The translations under genes were made by a program, and so were the position numbers. Source: Setophaga petechia (Eukaryota > Chordata > Aves > Passeriformes > Parulidae). Taken from it: a DNA stretch of 64,000 nt. Shown here piece after piece: positions 11,540 to 23,234 of this stretch (within the stretch, counting starts at the first letter, position 1; every line of letters starts with the position of its first letter). The stretch is taken from NCBI GenBank assembly GCA_024362935.1, contig JANCRA010000010.1, positions 3,588,501 through 3,652,500 on the forward strand. Reading direction: 5' to 3'. The notes under the pieces were generated by a model. The model was not told the origin of the DNA. It searched no databases and worked only from the letters and a program-made list of their open reading frames with translations.

Positions 11540-14000
11540 GTGATGGGTGAGGGCTGGAGCTGCCCTCACTCCCTGCCCACCCCAGCTGCATCTCCACAGT
11601 TCTGTTGTTCCATTGAAAGGAAAGGGATGAAAGGACCAGAAGCCAGCTTAGCTAAGTAGTTCAAAATGAAATCAACTTCCAGCACTCTTTTGAGTTTTAA
11701 TGTCTTTGCATTAAAATTACTGCATCAAAGTTTTGCTCAAACTTTCAGCAGCCCTGGGCTGGACTCTGCCAAGGCTCTGTGCTTGCAGGGTGCAGGGTCT
11801 AATGACATGCACTGAAACCCTAGAAGTCAGAAACCTAATCCAGGGCAGTCCAGAGAAGTTAACAGCCTGTTTTATTATTTATTTACACAGACCTTTCCAA
11901 AGAGCCTGTTGGAGCAGAACCATGGGTTACTGAGCTGGTAGAATTGTTTGTCTAGTGGTAGAGGAGTTTCATTCTGATCAAGGCAGCTTTTTGTACTTCA
12001 GTGCTTGCTGGAGGTGAGGCATATGGTAAAAATGTACATGGCAGCTTTTTGGGCAAAATTAGTTTGAGTTTTTTGCTGCTTCCACTGCTGCTCCTGCTGC
12101 TCCTTGTCTCCTCGAACTGAGTTAGAAATTGGCATTCAGGCTTTGCTCTGAAAGGGTGCTGCTGCTGCTGTCCTTCAATTACTTAGTCGTTTGTATTTTT
12201 GATATTTTTAACTCCTAAAGTAGCCCATGAGCTTCGGTCTTTTTATTCTGAACATACAAAGAAATAAGTTCAATGGGAGCATTCGCTGCTCTTCGGCTTG
12301 AACAGAATTACCTTTACAGTGGACTGCAAAGCAAATTACGTAGGGAGAGCATAAAGCTCTGAGCTTATCTGCTTTTAACAAGATCATGCATTTTCCAGAA
12401 GGAGTCAGATGACGTTTTAGGAATTGGTAAGTACTGATCAATGTAAAGCTTATGAATCATGTCATTAACATCTGTGCTGGGGATTGATCATAGTATGGAA
12501 ACGTGGGGTGGGAAATTATTTTAAGGAAACTGTCTTCTGCTTAAATGCCTGGTAAGAGTTTTATTCCTTTCCTAACAGGAATTAATTTTGCTATACAAGT
12601 ATAGATTCTAATTCTTGCTGTGTTTTTGCTGTCCTTGATGCAATATCTACCTATTAATCATTTTCTTTGACAGTAATCATAAAACCAGCAGGAATTCATG
12701 CAGTAAGCAAAGTGTCACACGTTCAGTCATCTTTAGCAGAGACAATAATTCATGGGTATAATTAACTGCCTGACAGGTATGGAGTGTGTGAGGTGTTTGA
12801 AGAGGGCTTGGGTTGCTGGGGGGTTTCCTGTGCTCGCCACTGCTGGGGGGGTGGCAGAGCTGCTTAATGAGGCTCTCTTGACAACTGCAGGAACAGACAA
12901 ATAAATTAAAATAAAATCAAAGCTCCTCACGTTCCTATTTACCGGCTGGTTAATGACACTTAAGCAGAGCTGGAGGTGGGCAAGGCAGAGCTGCTGCATT
13001 TCCATGCTGAGGGTGCTGCATGGGGTGTGGAGCTGCAAGCTGATCAATTAACAATTAAATATGCTCCTGAGTTAGTCACACCTGCCTTGGCCTTCTGGAA
13101 AAGTCTCAGCAGCGTGCATGGCATTTTGCATTCAATGAATTCTCATTAGCTGTGGTACCAGAGCAAGGAATGATATTCCTGCATGGCATCAGGGGGCCAC
13201 TTTCATGCTCTGATGGGGCTGCTCTGCACAGGGAGAACTCCGTGGCTGGGAATTACACAGGGGAATTACATCCTGACATAGAGCATTCTGGTTCAGCTCT
13301 CCTGAAAGCCATTTATTTTCACATAAATTGGTTTTCTAACACGGGAGTCCTCTTGGACACTGCTTTCCCACATCATCCTGAGGCTGAATCGCAGCCACTT
13401 GTGTCACCATCCACCCTCCTGAGAGCCACTTCACTCTGTGTTTGGATGGCAAGAAAAGCCATCTTTCCAAGGAGATCTTGGAAATCAGGACTCCCTAGGA
13501 TTTAGGGTTTAAGAAATTAGGATTTAGGAAATTGGAGCACTTAGGCTGAGCTGAGGTGGTGTGTGGCCCTGCAGCACCTGTGACACACAGAGTGCCGGCA
13601 GCGGGCAGGGCTGGGGGACAGCCCGGGCTCAGAGCTCGGCAGTGCCAGCACGTTGTGCCCCCCTGACAGGGCACAGGCTGATCCTGCTCTTCTGCCTGCA
13701 GCCTGAATGCCTCCTTGGGCCAGAGCAAGAGGCATTTCCAAACCTTTGGGCAGGCTCAGCCCACAGGGAGCCCAGTGCCGGGGGAAGTGCGACCTTTGTG
13801 CTGCTCAGGAGCCTTTGGAATGTGTTCCCAGCCTTGTGGACAACACATGGCCCTGTTCAAAGGACAGTGTGGCTGCAGTCTCCTGTGCTGCCCACAGCCC
13901 TGGGTGAGGATCTCTTTGTCTCAGGTGTTCTGAAGGTTTGGCCCAGCTCTGACCCTGGAATGGTTCCCCAGCTCTTTCTCTCCTCAGAGCCGCTGGGGCA
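11540..14000. other. Unique AT-rich sequence with possible conserved blocks
   Basis: No gene was found. The part from about 12210 to 12500 is repeat-free, has scattered CpGs (acgtaggg, gatgacgt, cttcgg) and lacks the decayed-repeat texture of its flanks. It could be a conserved non-coding element (see findings). The rest shows nothing recognisable. Confidence 0.4.
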
Positions 14001-14034
14001 GTGAGTGCCTGGGGTCAGCCCTGCCACGGCCAGA

Positions 14035-14145
14035 GGCACCAGCCTGGCCCAGCTCAAGGTGTCCGTGCCCGTGGCAGGGGGTGGAACAAGGTGAGATTTA
14101 AGGTCCCTTCCAACCCAAACCATTCTGGGGCTCTGTGATGCTGGG
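14035..14145 (+). mobile_element. CR1 LINE 3'-end fragment
   Basis: 'ggtgtccgtgcccgtggcag', a variant 'gggggtggaacaagg' segment, 'tttaaggtcccttccaaccc' and 'aaaccattctggggctctgtg' follow the order of the songbird CR1 tail. An internal deletion removes the usual 'agtggaag' segment. Orientation is plus. Only the last hundred bases or so of the element remain. Confidence 0.75.
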
Positions 14146-14149
14146 AAAT

Positions 14150-15620
14150 GATTCCATGATTATCTCAGGGTCCAGCTGGGAAGCGCTCCCGTGGCCGAGG
14201 CATCCAGGCAGCTTCAGAGGATGCTGTGGGAGGGAGATGCTGAGCTTCTGATGCCTCTGGGAAGATAAAAGGCACATTTGTACTTTGCCTTGGATCCTCT
14301 TATCTAAGAGCAAGCCCTGCTTGCCTTTGGGAAGAAGGGCACAGAAGAAATAGCTATTGGCAGATCCAGTTATAAAAAAGCCTTTATAAAACCCATCAAG
14401 ACAGCCCCCAGGCTGCTATTGTAGGGTTTATTGTGTTCCTAAGAAATAGAAGCTGGTTTAACAGAGGTTTCCCAATGAAATTAGGAGATACTATGTGTTA
14501 AATTGCATATTTTTAGTCTTGTGTGTTCAGCTTAGGGTTAAAGCTCAATTCCAATTTCCTTGGAACTGTCCACAAAGGACCTGCAAGTGCTGCACAGGGA
14601 TTTTTCACAGGTAGGTGTGGTTGTGTCAGCAGATTTTTGTATGGCTTAATCCTCTTCCATGTTTAAACCAGCAAGAGTGAATTATTCCACCAAATCAATG
14701 AGATTGGGGCAGATCAATCTATTCAGTACCTTATTACCCATTTGAAATTATCTCCCGTTGTTTTAAAATGAGTGAAAACCAGGCACACTGCTTCATCTGA
14801 CTCTTTAGGAGAGCCAGCCCTGCTGCTGTATGGGCACACAGCCCTGGATTTAAGCACTTTTCCACAAGGGCCCTTGGAGTGCTCAGCTGTGGGGTTTTTC
14901 TGGCCATGGACACAAAGACCTGATGGTAGCATTTCCCTGACTGTATTTTCAAGTTAGTGAAGCAAACACTTGTGGAGGAAAGGGGCCAGCGAATGCAGAT
15001 AAATACTTGACTGCTTTCCAAAGGTTAAATCTTTAAAATTTCCAGTGTTAATTTCTTAAAAACAAACACATGCAGAAGAACATAGACCATAAAGGCAGCC
15101 TCTTGAGAGACTTGTCCCAAGTTGTTTCTGCTCTTTCCAGGCTCTGGAACCGCTGCATGTTGCAGGTTATTCCACCTGCACAGTCTAAGTGCTTGAGCAG
15201 ATTTGTTGCTCAGATGATTTGAGTCTTGCACAGTAGCTCAAATCCAGGTCTAAAGGGAGACTAATCCCATTAATGCCTGTCTTGTTGGTATTCCTCGGGA
15301 TAACAATGAGATGGAGAGTGAAAAATGATGCTGGAAAGGGTGTAAATGACACTTTGTAAAAGCTTTTGTGCCTGTGCTGTCCTGTGTTCTCTGTCCCCAC
15401 ACGTTGGTTTGTGACTGTAACAATCCATGGTGAGAGATAAGGACAAGAATCCACATAAACACAGGCTGGCAGGGCCATTTCCTCCAAAACAGGGAAACAC
15501 TGGAGCTTTCATGGAAATTGGGAGTGGACTCCACTGAATGCCTGTGCTGTGTGTGCCCTTTCAAACAAAGATGGGGCTGGGTGTTCATGCAGAGATATCC
15601 ACAATTAAAATTGCACATTT
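14150..15620. other. Unique sequence, no gene recognised
   Basis: AT-moderate sequence without recognisable repeats. The minus-strand frames at 15185-15618 (100-122 codons) overlap in two registers and lack domain signatures. Confidence 0.5.
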
Positions 15621-15627
15621 GCAGTGT

Positions 15628-15755
15628 TCCAGGCTGGGTTGGACAGGGCTGGGAGCAACCTGGTCCAGTGGAAGCTGTCCCTGCCCATGGCTGGGGTTGG
15701 AATGAGATGGGCTTTAAGGTCCCATCCCAAACCAGTCTGGGATTCTGGGTTCCTT
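15628..15755 (+). mobile_element. CR1 LINE 3'-end fragment
   Basis: The piece runs through 'gtgttccaggctgggttgga', 'ggagcaacctggtccagtgg', 'ctgtccctgcccatggctgg' and 'gctttaaggtcccatcccaa', ending 'agtctgggattctgggtt'. The blocks are in the order of the avian CR1 tail in plus orientation, with ordinary point divergence. Confidence 0.78.
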
Positions 15756-15759
15756 GTTA

Positions 15760-18180
15760 ATACAAGCCCCAGGGAGGACTCAAACATCAAGCAGGCACTG
15801 TAGCAGGCATGTGGCTGTCCAGCTGCTTCCTTAAAACTAGCAAAAAACCCCCAAAAACCCCAAGGGATGAAAAACCCCACTCAAAAACCCTTTTGCAAGT
15901 TATTTCTGTAGCTTTGTATTTCATAGCATTGTTCAATGAGCTTTGCAGGCTTACAGAGTTTTGTATCAATATTTGATCGTTTCCTCTGACTTTGAAGAAA
16001 AGAAAAGTGTATTTCAGGCACTTAAGAGCCTTAGGGAAAGCTGTGAGCACCCGAGGGTACTTACTTGAGTGCTCAATGGTGTGAAGCTGTTCTGTGAGGA
16101 GAAATCCCCTGGTTTGTATTTTAAGTACACTGAGGGGTGGATGGTTTGGTGCTGGGGTTTGTTCATTGAGCAGTTCAGATAATGAATTAGGAAACCCTGG
16201 AGATGAGCACTCAGAAGGCCTTTAAGACATGGACATTAATACAGTAATTTTATAGCCATTTTCACCTGGTGCTTGGTGGCTGTCAGTGACCTGAGTTTGG
16301 GCTCTGAAGGAGTTCCTGGGCTCTCTGGTTCTCCACAGGAATTCTGGGGCAGGGTAAAGATGAGCTTTCCAAAATGCACACAAAGGAGTTGGGCAGAGGA
16401 GAGGACAACCTTCCCTGACTTTGTTCCTGTTTCAGGGAATGACAAAGCCCTGCTCCCTGTCCCTCCCAGCTGGGTGAGGAGCTGACCTGCCCTGTGCTCA
16501 GAGCATCGACTCCCAGGGCTCCTGCGGCCCTCATTGCACCGACTGAGGGCTCAGTCCTGCCCTGGGCCTCCTCCCTGCCCTGCCTAATGATGCCATTAAT
16601 AAGGAGCTGTGTCCCTGGTTTCTCTGGGAAGGCAGAGAAAGGAGCCATCGATGTCCTTGGGGTGCTGATGTCCAGATGTGTCTGGAACAGATGGACTGCT
16701 AAGAAAACAAGAGACCTGGAGGAAGTCTCGGCCTTTTCCACCTCTGTCTCTAATTTTTCATGTCTATCAAAGCACAGAAGATGAATTTCACTGTGTCTGA
16801 CTCTGCTGGGAGGGAAGGGAGGGAAACATTTTGTCCAAACAGTCGGTGTTCATTAAAAAGGGAGATGAACTTTGCTCAGTGCTTTAAAAAATGGCCTTAA
16901 AATGTGGCCCAAATTTGTGCTAGTCATACATTCTTCATAACTTTCCTTTCAAAAAGCTTTTAAAACTCCTCAGCACGGGGCTTGGAGCACTCTGGGTTGT
17001 GAAATTATCTTTGCAGACCTTGGGATTTTTTTCCAATGGTAATTTCAGAGCTCATATGTCAACAAAGCAGTGTACAGAATTATCATTTCCCTCTGGACTT
17101 TTCAAATCTGTATCTCCAGGGGAAATCTAGAGACCACATGACATCAGCTTGGAATATATTAATAAAAATGAAATGTGGCATTTGTTAAAATCCCTTTGTT
17201 GGAGAAACAGCCTATTTTTCTGATTAAGTGCTGTGTCAATGTTACATCACACTGACTAAAGATGTTTCTGGGTATCAGCTGGGCTGACAAGCTTTAAAAG
17301 TACCTGGAATCCTCCTCTTGGCATTAAAATCCACCAACATTTGCTAAAGTAATTACTTCTGTTGAATGAATCTGTGGTTTGTCTGGGAAATTTGCTGCTG
17401 CTGAAGCTTTTCCCCCCCCTCCAACCAATGTGTCACAAAGTAATTCCTTGCAGAGGCTGCAAAAGCCTTAATATAATCAATTCACATGCAAATAAACATA
17501 ACTCTGTTAGCTCTTGAATGGAAGACGGGCTCTGGAAAAGTCTCAAACTGAGGCTTGTGGTTCTTTGGCAAATATTTTTCAAGTGTTTTCTCCTCTTGAA
17601 GCTGGAGATCCTTCTAATTAACCAGCTCAGGCAACAAATGCTGTCCAGCTGAGGGGCAGCTCCAGGGTTCAGATCCCAGATGGTTGATATCAGGACATGA
17701 CTTATCTACCAGAGAGCTTCACATGTGCCCTGGATTTTTGAATTCTTTCCCCTCACCCTTCCAGTATTGAGGCAGTTTGTCATGTTGCTATCAAATATTT
17801 ATGGGGTTTGTCCATTGACTTTTCCTGAGGATTGCTGGGCTGGGAAGGAGCTTTCCCCAGAGCACAGGTTCTGCTGCTTTGTTCAGCACCCCCTTCCCAT
17901 CCCTTCCTACAGCTGGAGTTTCCAAGGGTGCCCTAAAAAGGGCAGGAATAAAAGGCACCCAGTGGGGATAATGTTAATGTTCACTTTTACTGTTTCTGTG
18001 GACAGTTAAAGTCTGTGTGATTTCATAGGATGATCAATACAAATTTCAAACCATTTTGATGTTCAGCACTGCTGAGGCACAGCCTGGCTGTAAAGTTTAT
18101 CACTGGTAGCTAAACAAAAATGCAGCAATGCAGCTTCTGTCTTTGGGGCTATTTTTTATTATATTCTACAATTAATCAGC
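15760..18180. other. Unique AT-rich sequence
   Basis: No gene or mobile element was recognised. The part from about 16840 to 17540 is repeat-free and AT-rich. It contains an octamer ATGCAAAT within 'cacatgcaaataaaca' near 17487 and is a candidate conserved non-coding block. Confidence 0.4.
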
Positions 18181-18184
18181 CTGT

Positions 18185-18312
18185 GAATGTTCCAGACCAG
18201 GTTAGACAGGGCTTGGGGAAACCTGGGATAGTGGAAGGTGTCCCTGCCATGGCAGGGGGGGAACAAGATAATTTTTAAGGTCCTTTCATCCTAAACCAGT
18301 CTGGGGTCCTGT
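18185..18312 (+). mobile_element. CR1 LINE 3'-end fragment
   Basis: 'gaatgttccagaccaggtta', 'cttggggaaacctgggatag', 'tggaaggtgtccctgccatg', 'tttttaaggtcctttcatcc' and 'taaaccagtctggggtcctg' reproduce the CR1 tail in plus orientation. It is the same segment as the 15.6-kb copy, so two truncated CR1 tails lie within 2.6 kb in the same orientation. Confidence 0.78.
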
Positions 18313-18314
18313 GA

Positions 18315-19960
18315 CTGTGGTAATGGATGTGGTGATGTGTTGATTTAATTGTCTATTTTTAAAATCTTCAATATTTTAGAGTGAGTCCTTTCATGGAGAT
18401 GAGGACTTTGATTTCTAATTCCTGATGTTTAGAGCCTCTCTGAGTTTTGGAAGACAGCGTGGTGGGAGTTTCTCTTGCTTCAAATTCCCCAAAGACTGTG
18501 GTTCAGTGTTTGCATAGAAGCAGAAAGCAAGACAGAAAGAGATTCTGGACTCTGGGAAGTCTGGCCAGGAGGTCTGAACAGAAGCTGGGAATTGCATCAG
18601 TGCTCTTCTGTGATCTATTTTACACTGCATGGAGTGCAAAGGTCAAACTGATGCCATTCCCAAACAGTGCAGAATATTCAAAATACCTTCAAAACTTCAG
18701 ATCAAACTCCAGGTTAAATTAGAAACTGAGTTAAATGTTTTGAGGAAGTGCTGGTTTGGTTGTTTCATGGGTTTGTGTTGGAAAGGTGCAGTATTCTGCT
18801 TTGGCACTGAAAAAAAGCCAAACACAAAAAAAGGGGAAACAAAACCCAACAAAAATCAACCAATCCCCACTTTTAAAGTTGAAACTTGCACAAACCTGCA
18901 TGAATTTCCTTGGCTTGCACATTTATGCCAAGGCTGGAGGGTTCTGCCAGGACATTTGTGGTGCCCTGTGAAGTCTGTCCATGCTATTTGTGTCTGCACA
19001 GGGAATGAGGAGCAGGGAGGGATTTTGCTCCTGACAGCTGCTGTGATCACCCTCCTGTCAGGTCCATCTCTGAATAAACCTGTTATTTACATGTGGTTCA
19101 AGTGAATGAAAATGCAATTTAAGGGACTGCTTTGATGCCCTTGAGAGTCAGTGGGGAAACTCCCACAGCTCAGCCAGGATTTCACATTTGCCCTCAGGAG
19201 ACAACCAGTGAACCTGGAAAATGGTACAGAGTGTGCCCTCAAGCTGATAGCTTTTGGAATAATTTTGCTTCTTACAGCTTTCAGTTATCTTTATTTTCAA
19301 AATAAAGCAAACATTGCAGCTCTTGCTCCAGTAGCAATGAAATATTTCTTACATGAGGTAGTTTGTGGTCTGGTCTGTTCTGACTGTGCAGAGCTGGGCA
19401 GGCACCACCAGAAACAAATTGGGCTGCTCAAAGCTGGAGGAATTGGTTTAACAGGATGAGTAGAAAATCCTCTTTCTTGTCTGCAGGTAACATTTTCTAC
19501 ACACTTGGCCAATTTTGTGCTGTCTCTCTTCTGCTGATCTTTTCTCTTTTAGCTTTCAGACATTCCAGGTGTGGATTCAATTCAGGGTGCTGTCCCAGAG
19601 GAACATTCCCTGCTCCAAGGGAAAGCTTTTGCAGCTTTTTCTCTGCACCCTCTGACTGTGCCTGTGTGGCTCAGGGCAGGAGCACAGGGAGTGCAGCAGA
19701 CAAGATCCCAGGAAAGCTGCTTAAGGAATTGGATTTGGGATGTGCTGAATGCCTCAGCAAACCTCCCAGCTGGGTGCTCTAATGGAGAGAAAACCTCATT
19801 TTGTGCCGTGTGCTTAGCTCCTCTAAGCAGGTTTAGGAGCAAATCCTCAGTCCCTGAAACCCCCAAACCTGGCTGGGAGGGGAGAGGGGGCTCTGAGGAA
19901 ACACCTTGGCTTGTCCCAAAACCAGGGTGTTCAAGGACATAATAACTCCAAAGTTGGGGT
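18315..19960. other. Unique sequence, no gene recognised
   Basis: Contains a local A-rich stretch (18805-18870) with several 'aaaaac/aaaacc' runs. The 158-codon frame at 18629-19105 passes through it and is lysine-rich for that reason. No exon is supported. Confidence 0.5.
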
Positions 19961-19965
19961 AAGAA

Positions 19966-20094
19966 GAATATATGTACTTATATAAAATACATATAAATAT
20001 ATATGTATTATATATTGTGTGTAATGCATAAATAAACATATATGTGTGTGTATATGTGTGTATATATGTGTGTACACACACACACACTTATATG
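19966..20094. repeat. TA/TG/CA compound microsatellite
   Basis: An alternating pyrimidine-purine stretch of ATATATGT, TATATAAA, GTGTGTATATGTGTG and ACACACACACAC motifs. The TG-rich part followed at once by a CA-rich part could form a hairpin. Frames across it encode only Tyr/Ile/Val/Cys/His low-complexity peptides. Confidence 0.9.
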
Positions 20095-20099
20095 ATGTA

Positions 20100-22585
20100 G
20101 GCCACAGAAATAGATGGTTTTGGCATGTTGAAGGAGTTTTTGCCTGTGAAGAGCTGCTCAGCAGTGGGCCCGAGGCTGCTGAGCTCTGTCTGGCTGTTCT
20201 CCCTCCCAGGTGCACTCACACCTCGATAAATTCAGCACTTTGTGCAATTCCAGGAGCTGCCAGCTGAGTTCCCTCTCTCCCCTCTGCATCCTCAGTCTCC
20301 TGTGGATGTGCTCTCTCTTCTGCCTGCTCTGATGGAGTGGTGCCCTGGCCAAGCACCTTGCTAAAGCCCTCAGCACAGGTGGTTGATAATCTGTTTTAAT
20401 TATAGTAAACGTGCTTAATTTCAGAAGTGATGTTTAAAGCTGACAGGAGGTTCCAAAGAGCTTTCCAGCTCTGCCTTCCCATCCTGGCTGCAGCCACACA
20501 GCCTCCAGCTCACAGGCTTTTAAATTATTTACCCAAAACTGGTTTGAAGGAAGAATTAAAAATTGAAAAAAAAAAAGAAATAAATTGAAGTTTGAATCTA
20601 TTAAGAACTTGATAGAGGAATGGAATGGAAATAAGAGCTCTCCTAGGAGCACTTTGCTTTCTGCTGATCTGCAGGGAATACTGGGTGAGTTTTGGAAATC
20701 TCATTGCTTTTATTTCCCCCCTCAGTTTCTCCCTGTCCCCCATCCCTGTTTCCCCTTTCAAACACCAAGCAGCTCCACTTATTTTACATTTCCAGTGCTC
20801 AGCCCTGCTAGCAGGTGAACAGAGTGATGTGAATTGATAATTCTCTTCCCAAAAGGGGTCCTGGCTGCTCTGCACGTGATGCCTCCTGCTCTGGGGCTTG
20901 GTTTTTGATTGTTTTTCTTTAATTTGGCTGTGGCAAGGAAAGCTGTGCATGTGTTTCACTTCCTGGCTGCTTCAGTAGCAGAGGGGCTGACAGGCTGCCT
21001 GGGCAGCTGCTGAATTTCACTCCATCATTTCAATAGAAACTAAACCCTGCTCCCCTCACACAGCAATCTGTCTTCCAGACAAAATTAAAACCAGTTTTAG
21101 CATCTGCTTAGCTGTGTAATGCAGCAGTCCAGGGGCTGTGGGGAACAAAGGCAGTGGGCAGGCAGGAGGAGGTGTGTGCATCCCCTCATTTTGTGTTCTG
21201 CAGCTCAGGACAGTCATTTGCTGAAAATTACCCCTGTTCAGTGTGAGGTGGGCTGAGCCAGGATCAATATTGAGCAACAAAAGGTGCAAAACCTTCCCCT
21301 TTAATCTCTGAAGCTGTGCAGGATTTCAGCTCTCCCTGAGGCTCCCAGGGCTGCTCTCACTGTGAGGGGCTGGAGATAACCCTGCAAGAGACATTTCTTT
21401 CTTGCCTTTGCTTTAATTTTCCTGCTGTTTAATAGTCCTCCTTTTAACCCACGCAGTGCCTGAATAGAATTTTCCCCCCTGAAAAAATGATTCTGGTGCT
21501 TTGCAGCTGAGACATTGAGATAATTGCTTTTCCCAGCCCTTGCATAGGTTTTATATCTGTTCCCCTCTTCAAAGTATCCCTCCTTCCTCCTCCAGTATTC
21601 CCAAGCACAGCTGGAGAGTCCAAAGAGCAGTTTGGAAATTCTATCAAGGCAGTATTGAAATGTCAGCTACTGTAACCAAGTGGGTTTTCAGTTCCTTAGT
21701 GCCACAGCTCCAGATGTGATGTGAAAACAATCATCCAAATGCAGCCAGAGATGGAGGGTTGCAGAGATTGTTTATGCTTTAACAATAAAGCAGTGATTTT
21801 CTATCTTATGTGATTTCTAGGCTATTAAATTCTTTATGTTATGGTGAGCAAGCTTGCAAAACCTTCATGTGAGGAAGCTGCAGATGTTTTGGCAGCAATG
21901 GAAATTTGGGATTCTGCTTCTGCCTCATCAGCTACTGCTCTCTGTTGGGTTTGGGGTGAGTTTTAGCAGCTTTGGGGCTGAAATGAAACAAGAAGTGTAT
22001 TTGAGAGAGCAGTGAACTGCAGGGCAGGGCAGTTCTGGGAATTCAGACCTGGGTTTCTCCAGGCTGCAGGAAGAGCTGCACGTGCTGTGTGTGCCTGGGG
22101 CATTAACTCAGGGCTCATTTGAGAGGGGCATGGCACTTTGTGTCATGCCAGAGGCCATAAAACCTCTGTGTGGTTTGGGATCCTGCCCAAACCTGCCCAA
22201 ATCCAGGCCTGCTCCTGAGGGAACTGGATCTGGCACGTGTTGGGGAGCTCAGGGAAATTCACTTTGCTCTTTACTCCACACCTCTCCTTTCCCTCTCAGC
22301 CTTTCTGTAAAATGTTATCTGCAAAGCTTCCCACAGTGTTTTCAATGGAACAAAAGCAGACCCAGGGCTGGCTGGGAATTTGGGTGGTCACGTTGTTTTC
22401 ACCCACGGGGTTCAGGCCATTATTCCTCCACTGGGGTTAACAGAGAATGGAAAAGGTGGAGAAGAAAAGAGGGCCAAGGACTGGAAGAGGCAATGTCAGC
22501 TTGGAACAAGGCTCTGGAAGAAATGGGGAGCTGGAGCAGGGAGGAGAGAGATGTTTGGGGAGAGCTCAAATCTCCTGAGGGATTG
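20100..22585. other. Unique sequence, no gene recognised
   Basis: No exon or mobile element is supported. The 226-codon plus frame at 22082-22762 runs into the LTR at 22594 and has no domain signature, so I treat it as chance. Confidence 0.5.
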
Positions 22586-22587
22586 AA

Positions 22588-22593
22588 GGGAAT
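22588..22593. repeat. Target-site duplication, left copy (GGGAAT)
   Basis: GGGAAT immediately precedes the TGTC start of the LTR and is repeated exactly at 23227-23232 after its ACA end. Six-base duplications are typical of class II (ERVK-like) avian retroviral insertions. Confidence 0.85.
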
Positions 22594-23226
22594 TGTCAGG
22601 ACCCAGGACATCCCTCTGGCTGTCCTGAGCAGCCAGGACCCTTGCCGGGGGTCTCAGAGACCCTGGCACAGAGCCCAAAATGCCCCTGTGAGTTTGATTA
22701 TGGCCCGTGGAGCAAATTACCAACCTTCTATGAAGATCAGCAAGCCACAAGAGTTTAAGTAGAATATTAGTGAAGTTATCACAGGGTGAAATATGCATTT
22801 TGGGATTTTGGTACAGGGGGGTTATGGAGGCAAGATGGAGAGAACTGGGTGTGTCCAGCCTTTCTTCTTCTTCTTCTTAGCCTCCATCTTCTGTGGTGAT
22901 GTGGTGATGTTGGCACTTAGAGATTGGTTTAGAGTAGAAGCTCAGTGTCTAACACAGGTGATGGGCATTAGGAATTAATTGTAAACATGGCACACGTAGT
23001 TTGTAGTATAAAGACATAACACCACCCCGGGGGCAGGCAGAGTGCCTGTGGCTGCCCTGCTGAGCAGATCTCTGCTGGGCAGAAAGAAAATTTTTTAGAT
23101 AAGAATGAATAAACAACCTTGAGACCGAGAGATGAAGAGCTCTGACTCCTTCTTTAAGCGCCGGGCTGGGAAAAGAGACTTTGGAACTTTTCTCGGGGTC
23201 ACTCTGACAAACTAATGATCCCGACA
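22594..23226 (+). mobile_element. Solo LTR, endogenous retrovirus, ERVK-like
   Basis: This 633-bp element begins TGTCAGGACCCAGG, ends GATCCCGACA and is flanked by the exact 6-bp duplication GGGAAT. TGTC...GACA is the short inverted terminus expected of an LTR. In plus orientation it carries a TATAAA box (23007-23012) and a polyadenylation signal AATAAA (23108-23113), giving a U3-R-U5 order. A short TTC run and its partial complement 'cctccatcttc' lie near 22860-22895. No internal retroviral sequence adjoins either side, so recombination between two LTRs probably removed the provirus. No gag, pol or env sequence is present. The family resembles LTRs I know from songbirds, but the name was not checked. 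Confidence 0.85.
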
Positions 23227-23232
23227 GGGAAT
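23227..23232. repeat. Target-site duplication, right copy (GGGAAT)
   Basis: Exact partner of 22588-22593. It closes the solo LTR and fixes its right boundary. Confidence 0.85.
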
Positions 23233-23234
23233 CA

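Noticed and set aside
22082..22762. 226-codon plus frame
   Set aside because: It ends inside the solo LTR, has no domain signature and has ordinary random-sequence composition.
22594..23209. LTR ending at 23209 followed by a tRNA primer-binding site
   Set aside because: The bases after 23209 loosely resemble a primer-binding site. Ending the element at 23226 instead gives an exact GGGAAT duplication on both sides, a better explanation.
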